A stretch of DNA of 64,000 nt from Apostichopus japonicus (taxonomy: Eukaryota; Echinodermata; Holothuroidea; Aspidochirotida; Stichopodidae), in the NCBI RefSeq assembly GCF_037975245.1, contig NC_092566.1, positions 16,896,001 through 16,960,000 on the forward strand. The letters are read 5' to 3'. The notes below the pieces were generated by a model. It did not search any database and was not told the DNA's origin. It was given only the letters and a program-made list of their open reading frames with translations. Below are positions 51,801 through 62,034 of the stretch, piece by piece (the first letter of the stretch is position 1; each line of letters opens with the position of its first letter). Made by a program: the position numbers and the translations under genes.

Positions 51801-52258
51801 GTTGCATTGTAATGATAAACTAATTTGAGGGGTACGTCGGGTGGGGGGGGGGGGGGTTGGGAGTGAGAAGGATGATCAATGGGACACTGTCCAATGCCAA
51901 CATTTTGGCAAGGTTGTGGCGTAAAAATGTTGCTGACCACTGCTACTGGCAGCTTTTAATTCAAGTCTAGGGGCCTAGTCGTGGGCATTCTAGAAGTAGC
52001 ACTAGGACTGGAGTGTAGGAGTACGACTACAGCCTAGCCTAACTTTAGTTTTACAGTGTAGATGTACGTAGGCCTCTGGCAAACTTAGGCAATAGTCGAT
52101 TGCGGAATACATAACATAGAGTAGATTAGGCCTAATTAAGTCCTAGGCCTTAGGGAAATCAATCGTGAGCTAACTTGGTATCCACAGTCACAGTACGCTG
52201 CAGGCAAATATACGACAGCCAAACAAGCAAGAATGATAAAACGACAACAGTGCTCCAT
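24810..52258 (-). CDS. MAN2B1: Lysosomal alpha-mannosidase (glycoside hydrolase family 38), complete
   Basis: Exons 5' to 3': 52175-52258, 51412-51514, 49683-49856, 48536-48729, exon 5 (five alternatives), 43002-43190, 42528-42728, 41897-41969, 41338-41377, 40290-40359, 39586-39708, 38929-39045, 38128-38257, 37152-37240, 33708-33926, 32492-32610, 31417-31518, 30196-30283, 29331-29411, 28541-28768, 26758-26907, 25353-25470 and 24810-24904 (TAG). Phases fit at every joint; with a 68-residue exon 5 the protein has 996 residues (human 1011). The signal peptide starts [20 protein letters not shown]. Active-site residues: HTHDDVGW (His47, Asp49), nucleophile Asp171 in HIDPFGHS, Asp293 in [10 protein letters not shown] and HHD at 416-418. 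The enzyme trims alpha-mannose from N-glycans in the lysosome. Many N-glycosylation sites fit that location. The exon 1 donor GTTAGC is weak but gives GYQ|SCN, matching the family. Exons 14-15 and 20-21 are joined directly; a tiny missed exon at 20-21 is possible. Confidence 0.95.
25794..26242. repeat. Minisatellite, 74-bp unit, about 6 copies
   Basis: Units begin CAGTGATCATGTATGG near 25794, 25868 and 25942 and then continue with 72-74 bp periods (the shorter units lack CA and read ATGCATGG). Copies are almost identical, so the array is young or homogenised. It lies in the mannosidase intron between exons 21 and 22. Confidence 0.92.
28911..29140 (+). mobile_element. tRNA-derived SINE, family B, copy 1
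   Basis: The tRNA-like head has an A box (TTAGCTCAGTGGTTAACGCC), a B box (GGTTCGAGTC) and matching acceptor ends GGAGTG/CACTCC. The body (TTACAGAGTTGTTGACAATT, then GCTTGCGGCTTTGATAA) is shared with 60950-61105 and, reversed, 61684-61800. The tail is a TACATA repeat. The anticodon arm is not a proper 7-nt loop, so it is not a functional tRNA. It lies between mannosidase exons 19 and 20. Confidence 0.82.
31751..32197 (-). mobile_element. LINE reverse transcriptase fragment (C-terminal end)
   Basis: An open minus-strand frame encodes typical non-LTR retrotransposon reverse transcriptase C-terminal motifs: [42 protein letters not shown] and [14 protein letters not shown]. This is the region after the polymerase core. 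The copy is cut off at its 5' end near 32197 and stands alone in the mannosidase intron between exons 16 and 17. It is a 5'-truncated relic with no function of its own. The frame is unbroken over about 130 codons, so the insertion is not very old. Confidence 0.88.
34038..34330 (+). mobile_element. tRNA-derived SINE, family C, copy 2
   Basis: The tRNA-like head has A box TAGCCAAGTGGATCAAGGC, a long variable-arm region as in tRNA-Leu or tRNA-Ser, and B box GGTTCAATTCC. The body (GTGGGTTTTTCATCCAAGAG, TTGTAATCCATC, GGGCTTCTCCCACATT) matches the split copy at 9690-11750 on the other strand. It lies in mannosidase intron 14, next to the large minisatellite. Confidence 0.82.
34395..36611. repeat. 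2.2-kb GGCACAACACTAC minisatellite with a 727-bp higher-order period
   Basis: The + strand is built from CAAGGCACAACACTAC joined by short linkers (CCAACACACTA, ACAACACA, ATAACATACTA). It is very poor in G and T apart from the motif itself. From about 34868 a 727-bp block is followed by a nearly identical block to about 36357; marker words such as CACTAAACAACACTACACAAG recur at 35258 and 35985. It fills most of mannosidase intron 14, so the pre-mRNA would carry UG-rich repeats. Long reading frames on either strand are by-products of the repeat. Confidence 0.95.
37402..37524. repeat. Inverted repeat, arms about 53 bp
   Basis: The arms (37402-37455 and 37470-37524) share TTTTGATCCTAGCAGGATCT and TCTTCTTCA in opposite orientation with a few mismatches, around a 14-nt A-rich loop. 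Similar GATCCTGCTAGGATC words are, as I recall, common in invertebrate interspersed repeats. It sits in mannosidase intron 13. Confidence 0.85.
38330..38716 (-). mobile_element. tRNA-derived SINE, family D
   Basis: Read on the minus strand: tRNA-like head with A box GTGGTCAAGTGGTTAAGGC and B box GGTTCGAGCCC, then CCTTGGGCAAGGCACTTTAT, then a long body ending with AGCGCTATATAAGTG and TATG-rich tail. The conserved middle and the GCGCTATATAA tail resemble widespread marine-animal SINEs that borrow a LINE tail; the exact family is not named. It inserted 72 bp upstream (on the minus strand) of mannosidase exon 13. Confidence 0.75.
40080..40190. repeat. (TAA)n/(TAG)n microsatellite
   Basis: Trinucleotide runs of TAA and TAG in mannosidase intron 10. 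Confidence 0.9.
41765..41880. repeat. Degenerate short tandem repeat (ACAATAGARTGACATG-like)
   Basis: GACAATAG recurs at irregular 10-17 bp steps, ending in a GAATGAAAATAGAAA stretch just before mannosidase exon 8. Confidence 0.75.
43380..43540. repeat. Two direct repeats of about 58 bp
   Basis: GCAGCCAGGCTGCATAAG at about 43380 and GCAGCCTGGCTGCAAGGCAT at about 43484 begin two related copies that continue with TTCCACACAAT and TTTCACACAAT. The offset is about 105 bp. It lies in the intron between exon 5E and exon 6, within the region that must be skipped in splicing. Confidence 0.6.
44583..44789 (-). CDS. MAN2B1: Mannosidase alternative exon 5E
   Basis: 207 bp, 69 codons, phase 0-0, acceptor TTGTAG|ATG and donor CAG|GTAATA. 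It begins [11 protein letters not shown], identical to copy A over 11 residues, and ends [13 protein letters not shown]. It has one extra residue before the conserved Tyr (NLYTPP), which is followed by Thr. It is the last copy, 1392 bp before the constant exon at 43002-43190. Confidence 0.92.
45215..45418 (-). CDS. MAN2B1: Mannosidase alternative exon 5D
   Basis: 204 bp, 68 codons, phase 0-0, acceptor CCTCAG|ATG and a strong donor TCG|GTAAGT. It begins [11 protein letters not shown] and ends [13 protein letters not shown]. Active-site Arg and Cys pair are kept. The Tyr is followed by Ala (QYAPP). The intron to copy C is 103 bp, the same length as between B and C, and that to E is 425 bp. Confidence 0.92.
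45522..45725 (-). pseudogene. MAN2B1: Mannosidase exon 5C copy with in-frame TGA
   Basis: 204 bp, phase 0-0, acceptor GCGCAG|ATG and donor CAG|GTAGAG. It begins MSFQGFFFG, then TGA at 45696-45698, then continues in the same frame for 58 more codons to [13 protein letters not shown] with no other damage. The stop replaces the codon of the conserved active-site Arg and is one C-to-T change at a CpG from CGA. It also has Gln for the conserved Asp of FDGF. Either a recently dead exon copy or an exon whose inclusion would trigger mRNA decay. Confidence 0.88.
45829..46032 (-). CDS. MAN2B1: Mannosidase alternative exon 5B
   Basis: 204 bp, 68 codons, phase 0-0, acceptor TTGCAG|ATG and donor GAG|GTAGCA. 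It begins [11 protein letters not shown] and ends [13 protein letters not shown]. Active-site Arg and the Cys pair are present. The Tyr is followed by Gly (GYGPP). It resembles copies C and D more than A or E. A 450-bp intron separates it from A and a 103-bp intron from C. Confidence 0.93.
46483..46686 (-). CDS. MAN2B1: Mannosidase alternative exon 5A
   Basis: 204 bp, 68 codons, phase 0 at both ends, acceptor CTACAG|ATG and donor CAG|GTACAT. It begins [11 protein letters not shown] and ends [13 protein letters not shown]. The conserved Arg of FARI is present (residue 195 in the full protein). The Tyr of the second active-site motif is followed by Asp (HYDPP), as in Golgi mannosidase II. Two Cys expected to form a disulfide are kept. 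It is the copy nearest the nucleophile exon, across a 1849-bp intron. Confidence 0.93.
51236..51290. repeat. 12-bp tandem repeat (AACAGGAAATAC)
   Basis: About four copies in the intron just 3' of mannosidase exon 2. Confidence 0.85.
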
Positions 52259-53859
52259 TTTGCCCGTCCAGCTCATCAATAAGAGTTTAAGGAAGTTTTC
52301 ACGATACGGCGCCTATCCAGCTCAGAGTTATCGTTGCACAGACTGTAAGCCAACTGTAAATTGGCAATTGTCTCGGATATTGCGTTACGTGTGAAGTGGC
52401 TGACAGTCTTTCTACGTAAATTCATGTGACGCGAAATCACATGGTAACTTTTTTTAGCGGAAGATTGTATACATGTGATGGCCGACCGAATGTTCTAGGA
52501 TTTGGTCACATATTTTAATTTCCAGTCTTCGTTTTCTGGCAAAATTTGACATGCTTTTACAGCACATGAGTTCTGAAGTGTAAGGTAGTCTTGGTCCACA
52601 TTTTATTTCAGATTGTTCAGGTGTAAAATTATTCATTATTCTTCACAGTCTTCTCGCTTTGACACTTGATCGGTTTTCTGACGTTCAACTCTTAATGCCT
52701 GTATTACACTACAGTACGTATCCAGCATATGCCATGTACTAGTACTAAAGACTAAGTACTTAGCCTAAGTCAAGGCTGGACCCATAACGTAGGCATATAT
52801 GACAGTAGGCGTATCACTTTATCAGTGTCACTTATCAATATCAGTCAGTGTTGTCAGTCTAGCCTGGACTTGGCTTATTCTAACATTTACTAGTTTGGCC
52901 TACCCCATATTACATGCCGATACACCTAGAGAAATTGTTCCATGTCACCATTGTAATGCACTGCCCTTAGGCTACTACTTTTCTATCAGAATGAAAAGTA
53001 AACATTGCAGTGATCTCATTATTAATCTTTGAAGGAAATCATTCATATGAAATGTTTTCCCAAAATGTTTGACCTTATGTTAAGAAACATCTCCATTGCT
53101 TTTGAAGTTGAGTAGATTTGTTGGAGGAAAGAAAGTAACGATACCCTGCATGAGACAACAATCACATTAACTTTCCGAATCTATTAAATGCTTACTAAAC
53201 ATGTCTGGTGGCTTCAGGATAAATGTGATATTTACATGTTAGTTGTTACAGTGCAGCCTGTTCAGTTTCTGTTATACTATCCATACACTTTTCCATGTTA
53301 AATTTAAAATGTTACAGTGGTAAAAGTGCCTTAGGGCCTACTCAATTTAGCTGCATAGTCTGCAGTTTTGACCAAATTTTGACAGTCGAACAACATTTTG
53401 GACAATTTGAGGATGACAAGCAATTGTGTCCGTGGTACAGTAGCTAGTTACGGTATTCAAAGATAGAATTGTTATAAAAGCAGATAAGTTCAAGGTACAG
53501 TAGGCCTTACTTAGGTACTCGTTTTGTACGTTCTAAGGTTGAGCAATGTGACGTCTCCACAATGTAAATGTGCTTGGCAGGAGAGACAACATAAGATTTA
53601 TAATCACATTAAGTAGCCAGTTTCATACGGTTGAGGCAATCTGTCTTCCGGTAAAATAGTCACTATTATATTCATTTTCTCAAAGTTTGGTCAAGTACAT
53701 CTTCATGAGATTTTGTTTTCATTCACTAAGTACTATTTTTCTTTACCATTCCAGACCTTGTTTCTAAGATTCAAGTTTTTATCGTGCATCATCATCCTAA
53801 CTGCTTCTAGAGTCCTTACCAGAATTTTGTAGTTATTTATTTGCTATTTGGATTCAAGG
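52259..53859. promoter_or_regulatory. Shared upstream region of mannosidase and VAMP7-like genes
   Basis: The two start codons point away from each other across 1.6 kb that contains no recognised repeat or gene. It must include both 5' UTRs and probably both promoters; whether it is one bidirectional promoter is unknown. The mannosidase start has a good context (GCAAAATGG). CATGTGA motifs are described separately. Confidence 0.6.
52423..52478. promoter_or_regulatory. Cluster of three CATGTGA (M-box-like) motifs
   Basis: CATGTGA at 52423-52429 (flanks give the full TCATGTGA), its reverse complement TCACATG at 52437-52443, and CATGTGA again at 52472-52478. They lie 165-220 bp before the mannosidase start codon. 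The MITF/TFE family, which controls lysosomal genes in animals, binds TCATGTGA and the related CLEAR motif TCACGTGA. Function here is inferred from motif, spacing and the lysosomal nature of the gene. Confidence 0.5.
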
Positions 53860-56800
53860 ATGGAGGGAGAACCAGCAATCCTGTATAGTTGCATAACTAG
53901 AGGAACTCTGTTGCTTGTAGAGCACACAAAAAACTACGAGCACAACTTTGCCCAAGTAGCTCAGTCTATGATGCAAACCTTAGCATCTCATACAGACTAC
54001 AAAGCAGTTTATAATGCCCATGAGTAAGTACATTAATCAATTGTTTAAAATCAAGGCCTGCCCACGTTGAAGGGTGTCATTTGTTTCTACTGATTAATTT
54101 ATGTTACGATAGGGGCCTAACAATAGAAAAAAGGGAAAAGCTAACAGTGAAAGGAAGGAGTGCTGACATTACCGTAGGTACAGTAGTTCTAGCAACTTCA
54201 CTTGTAGAGATCATGTTTTATGTAGACAAAAACTCCATGTTGAACTTAATTCTTGAAGTGTTGTCTGTATATTAGCAAGAACAGCAGATGATACTGATCA
54301 TACACTTCATTAATACTGTAAGCGAGCGTTCAAAGAACGCTCCACACATTCAGTACTGTATAAGGCATTCATTATAATCAATCTGCTGTAATGTGCCCGG
54401 CTGAACATTTCACTCTTCTGGACACAACCCAACTCAAATTGACCATTCATCTGTGTCATTTCTTGATTGCAATGTGTGCATAACTTGTATTCATGAACCA
54501 CTACTCCACTCTTCAGCCTGCCAGTCTGTGAAATAGCGATATGTTGAGTTTATCCAACTGTGAACTTGACGTGAATTTATTAACACTGGCAAAAATTTTG
54601 ATAGTCCAATGTTTTAAGGCCATTCCCCATGATCAAGGTTGTGATCATGCGGTCACTGAAAGTATAAATTTCCGGACAATTTGAAGTACCAATGTAAGCA
54701 AAAAATTCTTGCAGTCAAGAATAATTGTCTGAAGCTGAGACTGATTATTACTGTACTTGTCTCTGGTACCACTTTGTGGTCTTTTCTCATTGATATACAG
54801 TAGGCCAACTCTGGAAACTACTCACCTGTCACAAGGTACATTATTTATTAATGTATATACTTAATTTTACAGAAATGTGTTAAAAAATATCCCAGAATTG
54901 TTTGTATAGTGGAAGGGGGGGGGGGGAGGTATAACGGGGAGAGGAGGGGAGAGAGTGAAATTCAGCAGCAATCGATCAGCACATAGATTTACTGTTTACT
55001 ACTTGTTGGCATGCAAAGAGATATATTTATCATTGATATACCAATATTTGATTTGCTTTTTCCACTCAGGTCTTACCTTTTCCATGTCATCATTGAGAAT
55101 GGCATTGCCTACATTTGTGTCACAACTTCAGACTTCAATAAAATCGGAGCTCATGCGTATCTCCAGGAGATCATCCAAAGGATACATTCCACTAACCTGG
55201 CTTCCAGGGTCAACTATGCCGGAGAATATGAACTCAACAGAGAGTTCAGTGTGGTCTTGGGACAAGAAATGGTAATGTACCATAGCAGGATGTATATATC
55301 TAGTTCCGTTCTTGAACATTATATTCGTTGTTCTGTTTTGTGTTACAAGTACAATATATGTTTTGTCAGTCGTCAAGGGCATCTATAATTAACCCAAGCT
55401 CTCCTCCTCTTATTTACAACGTTCATTGCTCTCATGAAGTCATCGTTATCGCAAAACAGTGAATACACTAGTTAGTAGCATACGCCAGTGTTGTATTATA
55501 TTGGAGTCAGTAATGGCATGAAATGGCTGGAACAAGTTTTAAAAAATGATACTTTAATGTACTTAGCTCTCATCACACACACACCCCCCCCCCCCCACAG
55601 AACATGTACTTGTTATCAAGATCACTGTTGAACCACTTTATATTTGCATCTTTTGAAATTTTAGTCTTTGTCATATATTGTACTTCTTCAAGGTTACTGG
55701 GCAATGCACTGCAGTTATGTTAAAACAAAAAACATCAGAGTTTATGGAACAAAATGTTTTGACTGTTTGAGATTATAGCCCATAAATTGGTCTTTTGTAA
55801 CTATGAGAGAAGACAAGTTGACTGGAATAGAGAATAAATATATAACATTGAGTAGGAGACAGGATGAAGTAGAACCTTCGTTTAGAAAAGATATTGTTTT
55901 TCTTTCTTGTTGTTTTAGGACCACTACACAAGTCTTAAAGGTTATCAGAAAGATGATAAGCTGGGCACGCTACAACGACAAGTCGACGATGTGAAAGAAA
56001 TCATGACACAGAACATCGAGAAAGTCGTTAGCCGTGGGGAATTACTGGATGACCTTTTGACCAAAACAGAAGATTTGGAAGCAAGCGTAAGTAAAGTAAA
56101 TAAGCAAAAATTGTATGTTTGTACTCGCGCACCAACTATTTTAGACGGATCGTTCATCAGGTTCAAATTTTTGAGGACTTTTTTCCCTCCCCGGTTGTCC
56201 CTCGGCGACCAGGTCTTACATTTTGGTTGTCCAAATGACAAATATGGTCGTCCAAAAAAATGTTGCAAAATATTAAACAAAGAATGACCAATATGTATAC
56301 TGTAGGAAAGATATGTAGGTTTGGGCAATAGAATACCAGCTTTGGGCCATCAAAACTCCCATTTGGGTGGACTATAGGCCTTTTTTTGCTGTATTTTCAG
56401 TATCTCCAAACGACAGAGGAGGTGACCCCAATTAATCATTTTACCTACAGTACTTTGGGCGGCATAATTAGGTTCAATGCAGTGTGACTATGATGTTAAA
56501 CAACTGGTCATCCACTGGATTTCCAAAGCTGTGCTTCGTTGTCCGAACAGAAACTCGGTCATCTCGAGCGATTAGACTGCCATTTGAAAGATTGCCCTGA
56601 TTATGAACTGGGTTTGTTCCGGAAGATTTTGATTCTTTAAACTGACATAAATACACATATTACAGTTTCTAGATACATGAAAAGTTTGTCAAGTTGATTT
56701 TAATCGTATTTACCAACTTTTCAGTTTTTGTTTTTCCATCTCACATTTGTTTATTCCTTGTTGCTTTGCAGTCCAAGTCATTTCACAGTACATCTCGCCA

Positions 56801-56918
56801 AGTCAGGAAAAAGTTTTACTGGAAGAGTGCCCGTATGACGATCCTTGTCGTTACGATCATCCTGATAATACTGGCTGTCATCGTGGTCGTTATCTTAAAA
56901 TTGACGAACAAGATATGA
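53860..56918 (+). CDS. VAMP7: VAMP7-like longin R-SNARE, complete
   Basis: Four exons: 53860-54023, 55070-55271, 55919-56086 and 56772-56918 (TGA), in phase, giving 226 residues (human VAMP7 has 220). Residues 1 to about 120 form a longin domain (MEGEPAILYSCITRG, SYLFHVIIENGIAYICV). Residues 125-180 are the R-SNARE motif, with the central Arg in NIEKVVSRGELLDDLL. A basic linker (RQVRKKFYWK) precedes a C-terminal membrane anchor. VAMP7 drives fusion of late endosomes with lysosomes and lysosome exocytosis. The start ATG is the only one giving a full longin domain. It is four residues longer at the N-terminus than vertebrate VAMP7. A plain VAMP1-5 is excluded by the longin domain, and YKT6 by the membrane anchor. 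Confidence 0.93.
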
Positions 56919-59900
56919 TTGCACAAACGATGGCAGAGTCAAAACCTTCCGTCAGTGATAACGACAGGCTGCAACCAATCGAGATGGATGATGGCAGCTA
57001 ACTTAAAAACATGAAAAGTTGATTTTCTGAAAGAGATGGGATCAAATGATTTTTACAGATTGGAGAAAAAAAACTGCCATGATTGTACTTACTGTAGGTG
57101 GACTATGACTGTTCCCGGATGGCTTGAAGGTATCTCATAGGAGAAGAAAAATTCATACCGACCAACTTTTGTACAGCAGGGGCTGTAGTAATGAGCCACC
57201 TGAAATGTACAGGACCTCTGTTAGTGGATTCACTTTAACACTCTTTGCAGCAAAGAAGTGCGGAGAATGTATCGACTGTGACTATCGCAGTACAAGGAGC
57301 TGCACTCTTGTTATTTATTTCAGCCTGTTATCTTTGGAACATAACATTGTCACTATTCAAACTTACTTGAGAATTAAAATGTATCATTTCCCTCTTTGTA
57401 TTAGAGTCATTATACCATGCTTAGTACATTGAAAAGGGGAAACAGTGTCAAAAATGAGCTTTCGTAAACAAATATGGCCTACAAAAATTTTGGATCAGAC
57501 GTAAGGCCTCAACTACTTACGTATCTTGTGCAAGAGATTTGAACGCGAAAGGTACAGTTTCTTACAAGTAGCTGGAACATTTCTAGGGATTATGAAGTAC
57601 TATATAGTGATGAAACAGAATTAAACTGTATATTAAGATATAACTTACAAAGGGAATAAAGAAGGGAAAGTTCATTGAAAAGTGAATCTCATTGGCGCTC
57701 GCGGCAATAACCCCCCCTAAAAATAATGCTCGTTGCTGGAATGGAAGCACCTCTTTTGGTTAGCACTGTTACTTATTAGAGTTCATGGTATGGAAGTGTA
57801 TCTAGTCAATAGTCACACTGTACATGTGCAACTGTCTGCTGTAGAGACCCCAACTATAGCACGCTATCATGGAAAAGTTTCTTGAGATTATGTAATCCAG
57901 CTGCCTTGGTTGTAAGATGACCTCTTTTTACCAATTAGTCTGCAACGCCTGCCACTTATTTTTTCTTTGTTTGAACGCCGTATGATTAACTACACTGTAG
58001 ACATAAAATATTTCCACACAGTGGTTACACAAAAAGCCTAATGGTGTTTAGAAGCTATGCAGGCTAATTGTAGAGCCTGAGGTCGATTTACGACCGTGGC
58101 AGGTCGATTATGTAATCACAAAACTTTCCTAGCTATAGTGTGCTATAATTAGAGCCAATAAAGCAGATCTTTTAAGTACCATGATATGTCAAGGACCCTA
58201 CACAAGTGTGCAGTCTGTTACAGGTGACTATTTAATGGTTGGAAAGGGAGTTGGAGGGGTGTGTGGGGGGAGGGGGCACGAGGCAGGAGGAAACTTTTTT
58301 GTATAACTACTGTAGAGTAAGCTTAATCCATGACTGTGATAGCAGCCTTTTATCACTAGTCATGGGACCTTCAGGTTTGATGCATTCATGCTGGTTGCAA
58401 CAAACTAAACTACTTTCTTATCCATTCGGATGAGTACTCTTCATCATACATTGGCTGACATTCCAATGGTCTGTACAGTGTCTTAATAGAACTATTCATT
58501 CACTAAACACAGCATCATATGCTTGATTTCTGCTCTATACTTGGATTACAAGACTTTACTCAGTTCTGTTTTTATTTTAGAAATATGGATGTACTTGTAA
58601 CACTTTTGCTATAGAAGACTCACTGTAGCATGTATTCATAACAAAAAAACAAAAAAATGTTAATATGTTTTTCTCTACATTCCTCACTGAAAATGTTGCC
58701 ATTTTATTGCTTTAATTATAACTCTGTATTTATTGAAATTCACTTCAAGAATTTAATCTCAATTAGAGGAGATTATTTCAGAAGTCACATTATGTAAGCA
58801 GAATCAATAGATTTTTAGAAATTTGCAAAAATAAGTGTTTGGTTGATTTGTAAAGGTTATTTGTGTAACCCCTATAGATGAAAATGAAGTGAAACTAGTA
58901 GAAGGAGCATCTGCTTAGAGGTATAAAATATTGGTTTTGATATATTTATATATTTTTGATCTTTTCTAACCTTTGGCCACAGATTGAGTTTGAGTTGTAC
59001 TTTATAATGTGCAGTTACCTAGTGGATTTTATACCTGACCAGCAAGGGATGTATTTAACACTAATTAATCGATTGTCCTATATCATTCACTGCAAAGACA
59101 TTCCCTTATCTGATCAAATAATAGAAACCCAAAAAGGGTTCAAACAAGTTTGTAGATACCTAACCCTGCACACTGGTGTGGAATCTGTGGATGGATACCA
59201 ATTGTAGTGTACTAATTTGGGTCTCGATCTGATGGCAGTAGTTAAAAAGGTCTCTTTAATCATGAAATATATTAACATTTTGAAATTTTCCTTTTAAATG
59301 AAAAATCGTAAGTAATATAAAGCGAATAAGTTGACGACTATTATTTCCACATTATTGTACATTTTATAAAGTGTTTTGAAGATTTGTCATTTTTGTTTCT
59401 ATGTAAACACTTTATTAAAATTACCTGTAGAAGAATGCATTCGTCTTTTCAACAAGTGCACTTTAATTGTATATCATACTCAGATTCTATGTGCAGGATG
59501 CACTTATTTCTGGATAGTTCGTTACGTTTTCTTTCTAACATAAAATATTATAGACAACTCTGTGGATGTTTTATTTTTTTTTTAAATTTGTAAGTATGTA
59601 GTTTGTTATGCTTTGTAAATATTCTGATAAACATATATGAAAGACAATACAGATGCAGTTTCAACTGTGACCGAAATATGTCTGTTATTTATTTCAAAAT
59701 TTAAAGATTAACGAGTTGCTCGAAACAGTGGCGGCTTGTACAGGATCTCAAAGGTACCAGGGGGGCGAGGGATTGACCAAAAGTTAATATCCCCAACTAA
59801 GCTAGGTAAGGGATGAAACCTAGATGGAAGGGTCCTAGGATTTCTTTTATAAAGGAGGGGGTTGTGACCTTAGTGTTTGAAATCGACTCTCATGTGTGTG

Positions 59901-59984
59901 TGTGTGTGCGAGAAGGGGAGGGGGGGGGGGAGATACCCCCTCCCCGTAAAAAAACTCGCAAAATAAGAAAGCATAGGAGACCCA
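56919..59984 (+). other. VAMP7-like 3' untranslated and downstream region
   Basis: No further gene is supported. Candidate AATAAA signals are at 57655-57660 and 58157-58162. The rest is AT-rich with no recognised repeat except short homopolymer runs and a (GT)n/G-rich stretch near 59893-59940. Confidence 0.5.
57655..57660 (+). terminator. Candidate polyadenylation signal of VAMP7-like gene
   Basis: AATAAA about 740 bp after the stop codon; the next one is at 58157-58162. Neither is proven. Confidence 0.4.
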
Positions 59985-60295
59985 AGGCGCGTAGCCAGGA
60001 ATTTGCCAAGGGAGGGGCGAAAATGTAGGCAAACTATCAGAGCCGTAGATTCGGCAATGCAAACTATCTAAGCGTAGCGCCACCATGGGTTGGCGCGAAG
60101 CATACAAGAAAATTTTGGCTGAAATGCCTCCCAGAACGCTGGAAATGGCGCTTCCCAGGCCTTGTAAGTTGCATCTTAGCATTTTTCTTTTTAAAATACT
60201 AGCGATATCATAAAAACATTAGACTTTTTTTTTTTAATATTCTCAAGGGGAGGGGGCGGCTTCCCCCTTCGCCACCCCCTTGGCTACGCGCCTGG
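59985..60295. mobile_element. MITE related to the 9917-11710 element
   Basis: The left end AGGCGCGTAGCCAGG and right end CTTGGCTACGCGCCT are inverted. The inside shares long stretches with 9917-10080 and 11104-11290, including GCGCCACCATGGGTTGGCGC and CTTCCCAGGCCTTGTAAGTT. It has poly(G) and poly(C) runs near the right end and no coding capacity. Target duplication was not resolved. Confidence 0.72.
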
Positions 60296-60499
60296 GAACC
60301 CCATAACCACGCCCACACCACCAGGTACCTACATCTCTACGAAACGAGGCTACGGTGAACGAGAAAAATTAGACTGATCAAAACTAAAAATCGTTAGAAA
60401 TACTGAGATAACAAAAGAGATTTGTAGTAAAAAGTTTAAAGTAAATTAATTGTATGTAGAGACTCGAGAAGGTCTACAAAGAGAGTTCCAGATTTAAGG

Positions 60500-60900
60500 A
60501 CCTTTGACAAAAGACACAATGCTGAGAGGAATTAAAACGATTTGCAGGAATTCCGAGAGAGTGACTGAATCTATGAGTGTTGTGTTTGTGCGCAGAAGAT
60601 CGATTGGGGTATTAAAGCCAAAAAAAGGGTTGACACACTTCAGTAGAGCCCGATTACAAAACTGGAACATAAAGGTTGCAGCTTGGTGACTGTTGATGTC
60701 ATAAATGTTGAACTGTTTGTCACGAGCCTGAGGATTACTACGAGAAAGAGACGAGCTGTTTGTAACGCACTGTCCTTTCCATGGACGTTTCTGAAAAAAA
60801 TGGAAGTTTCTGCAGTCGCGAAGGATAGTTGTTGGCCCAGGCAGAATTAAAAGAAGATATAAGTAAGGTAGGATAATGGTCTTATAAATAGAATGGAGAA
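60500..60900 (-). mobile_element. Decayed LINE reverse transcriptase fragment
   Basis: Minus-strand pieces in different frames read IYKTIILPYL, SAWANNYPSRLQKL, YDINSHQAATFMFQFCNRAL and NPFFGFNTPID. These match the C-terminal part of CR1/L2-like non-LTR reverse transcriptases in order. Frameshifts and a stop break it, so it is an old relic, distinct from the fragment at 31751-32197. Confidence 0.65.
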
Positions 60901-60949
60901 TTCGTTTGACAGGCCTTTCAACATCATGACAGGCCTTTCAAAATCCACG

Positions 60950-61105
60950 GTACGATCCACTCCAAGATTAATGTATGTCTTCCAGTTACAGAGTTGTTGA
61001 CAATTGACAATTTCTAATCATGGACGTCAACTTAGAGACTGAACTCGGTTAGCTTGCGGCTTTGATAAACCAATGAGCCTTCTTCGCAAGTTCCTGCTTG
61101 CAGAC
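60950..61105 (+). mobile_element. tRNA-derived SINE, family B, copy 2 (5'-truncated)
   Basis: It matches 28911-29140 from the end of the B-box region (CACTCCAAGATTAATGTATG) through GCTTGCGGCTTTGATAAACC to TTCCTGCTTGCAG. The long TA tract starts about 45 bp after it. Confidence 0.82.
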
Positions 61106-61149
61106 ACTTTTCTACGATACTTGGAGAGACACATTAACACGATAAGATC

Positions 61150-61612
<463 letters not shown>

Positions 61613-61683
61613 GTAACGATATAAAACACGTGTGGGTAGGTAAACACAAGTATCTCATACATCAGTGAACCACATGGAGATGT

Positions 61684-61800
61684 ATTTTAGATCCTCCTGC
61701 AAGCATGAACTCGCAAAGAAGCCTCATTTGCTTATCAAAGCCGCATGCTGACCGAAGTCAGTCTCGTACATTCATATTTAACGTCCGTTGTGCTTCGACA
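61684..61800 (-). mobile_element. tRNA-derived SINE, family B, copy 3 (inverted)
   Basis: The reverse complement matches the family B body: TTGATAAGCAAATGAGGCTT, GACTTCGGTCAGC and TTGCAGGAGGATC. It faces copy 2 tail to tail across the TA tract. Confidence 0.8.
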
Positions 61801-62034
61801 CTCCAGCGCCATACGACGCACGTACTATAAAAGTGGCACTTACTGAATCAAAGTCACTTTGTCCGGAGAAATTTCGTTCTCTTCTTAATGTGGTTAATGA
61901 GGAAAACTTGACGATGGGAATTAGCAGATCACTTCGTGTTATATAAACAAGTATCCTAAGTGTTATTAATTTTTCTTTTGCTAATCTGTGTTTGCTGTCC
62001 CCGTATCGATCCCTTAAATTTGTGTGCGGAGACA

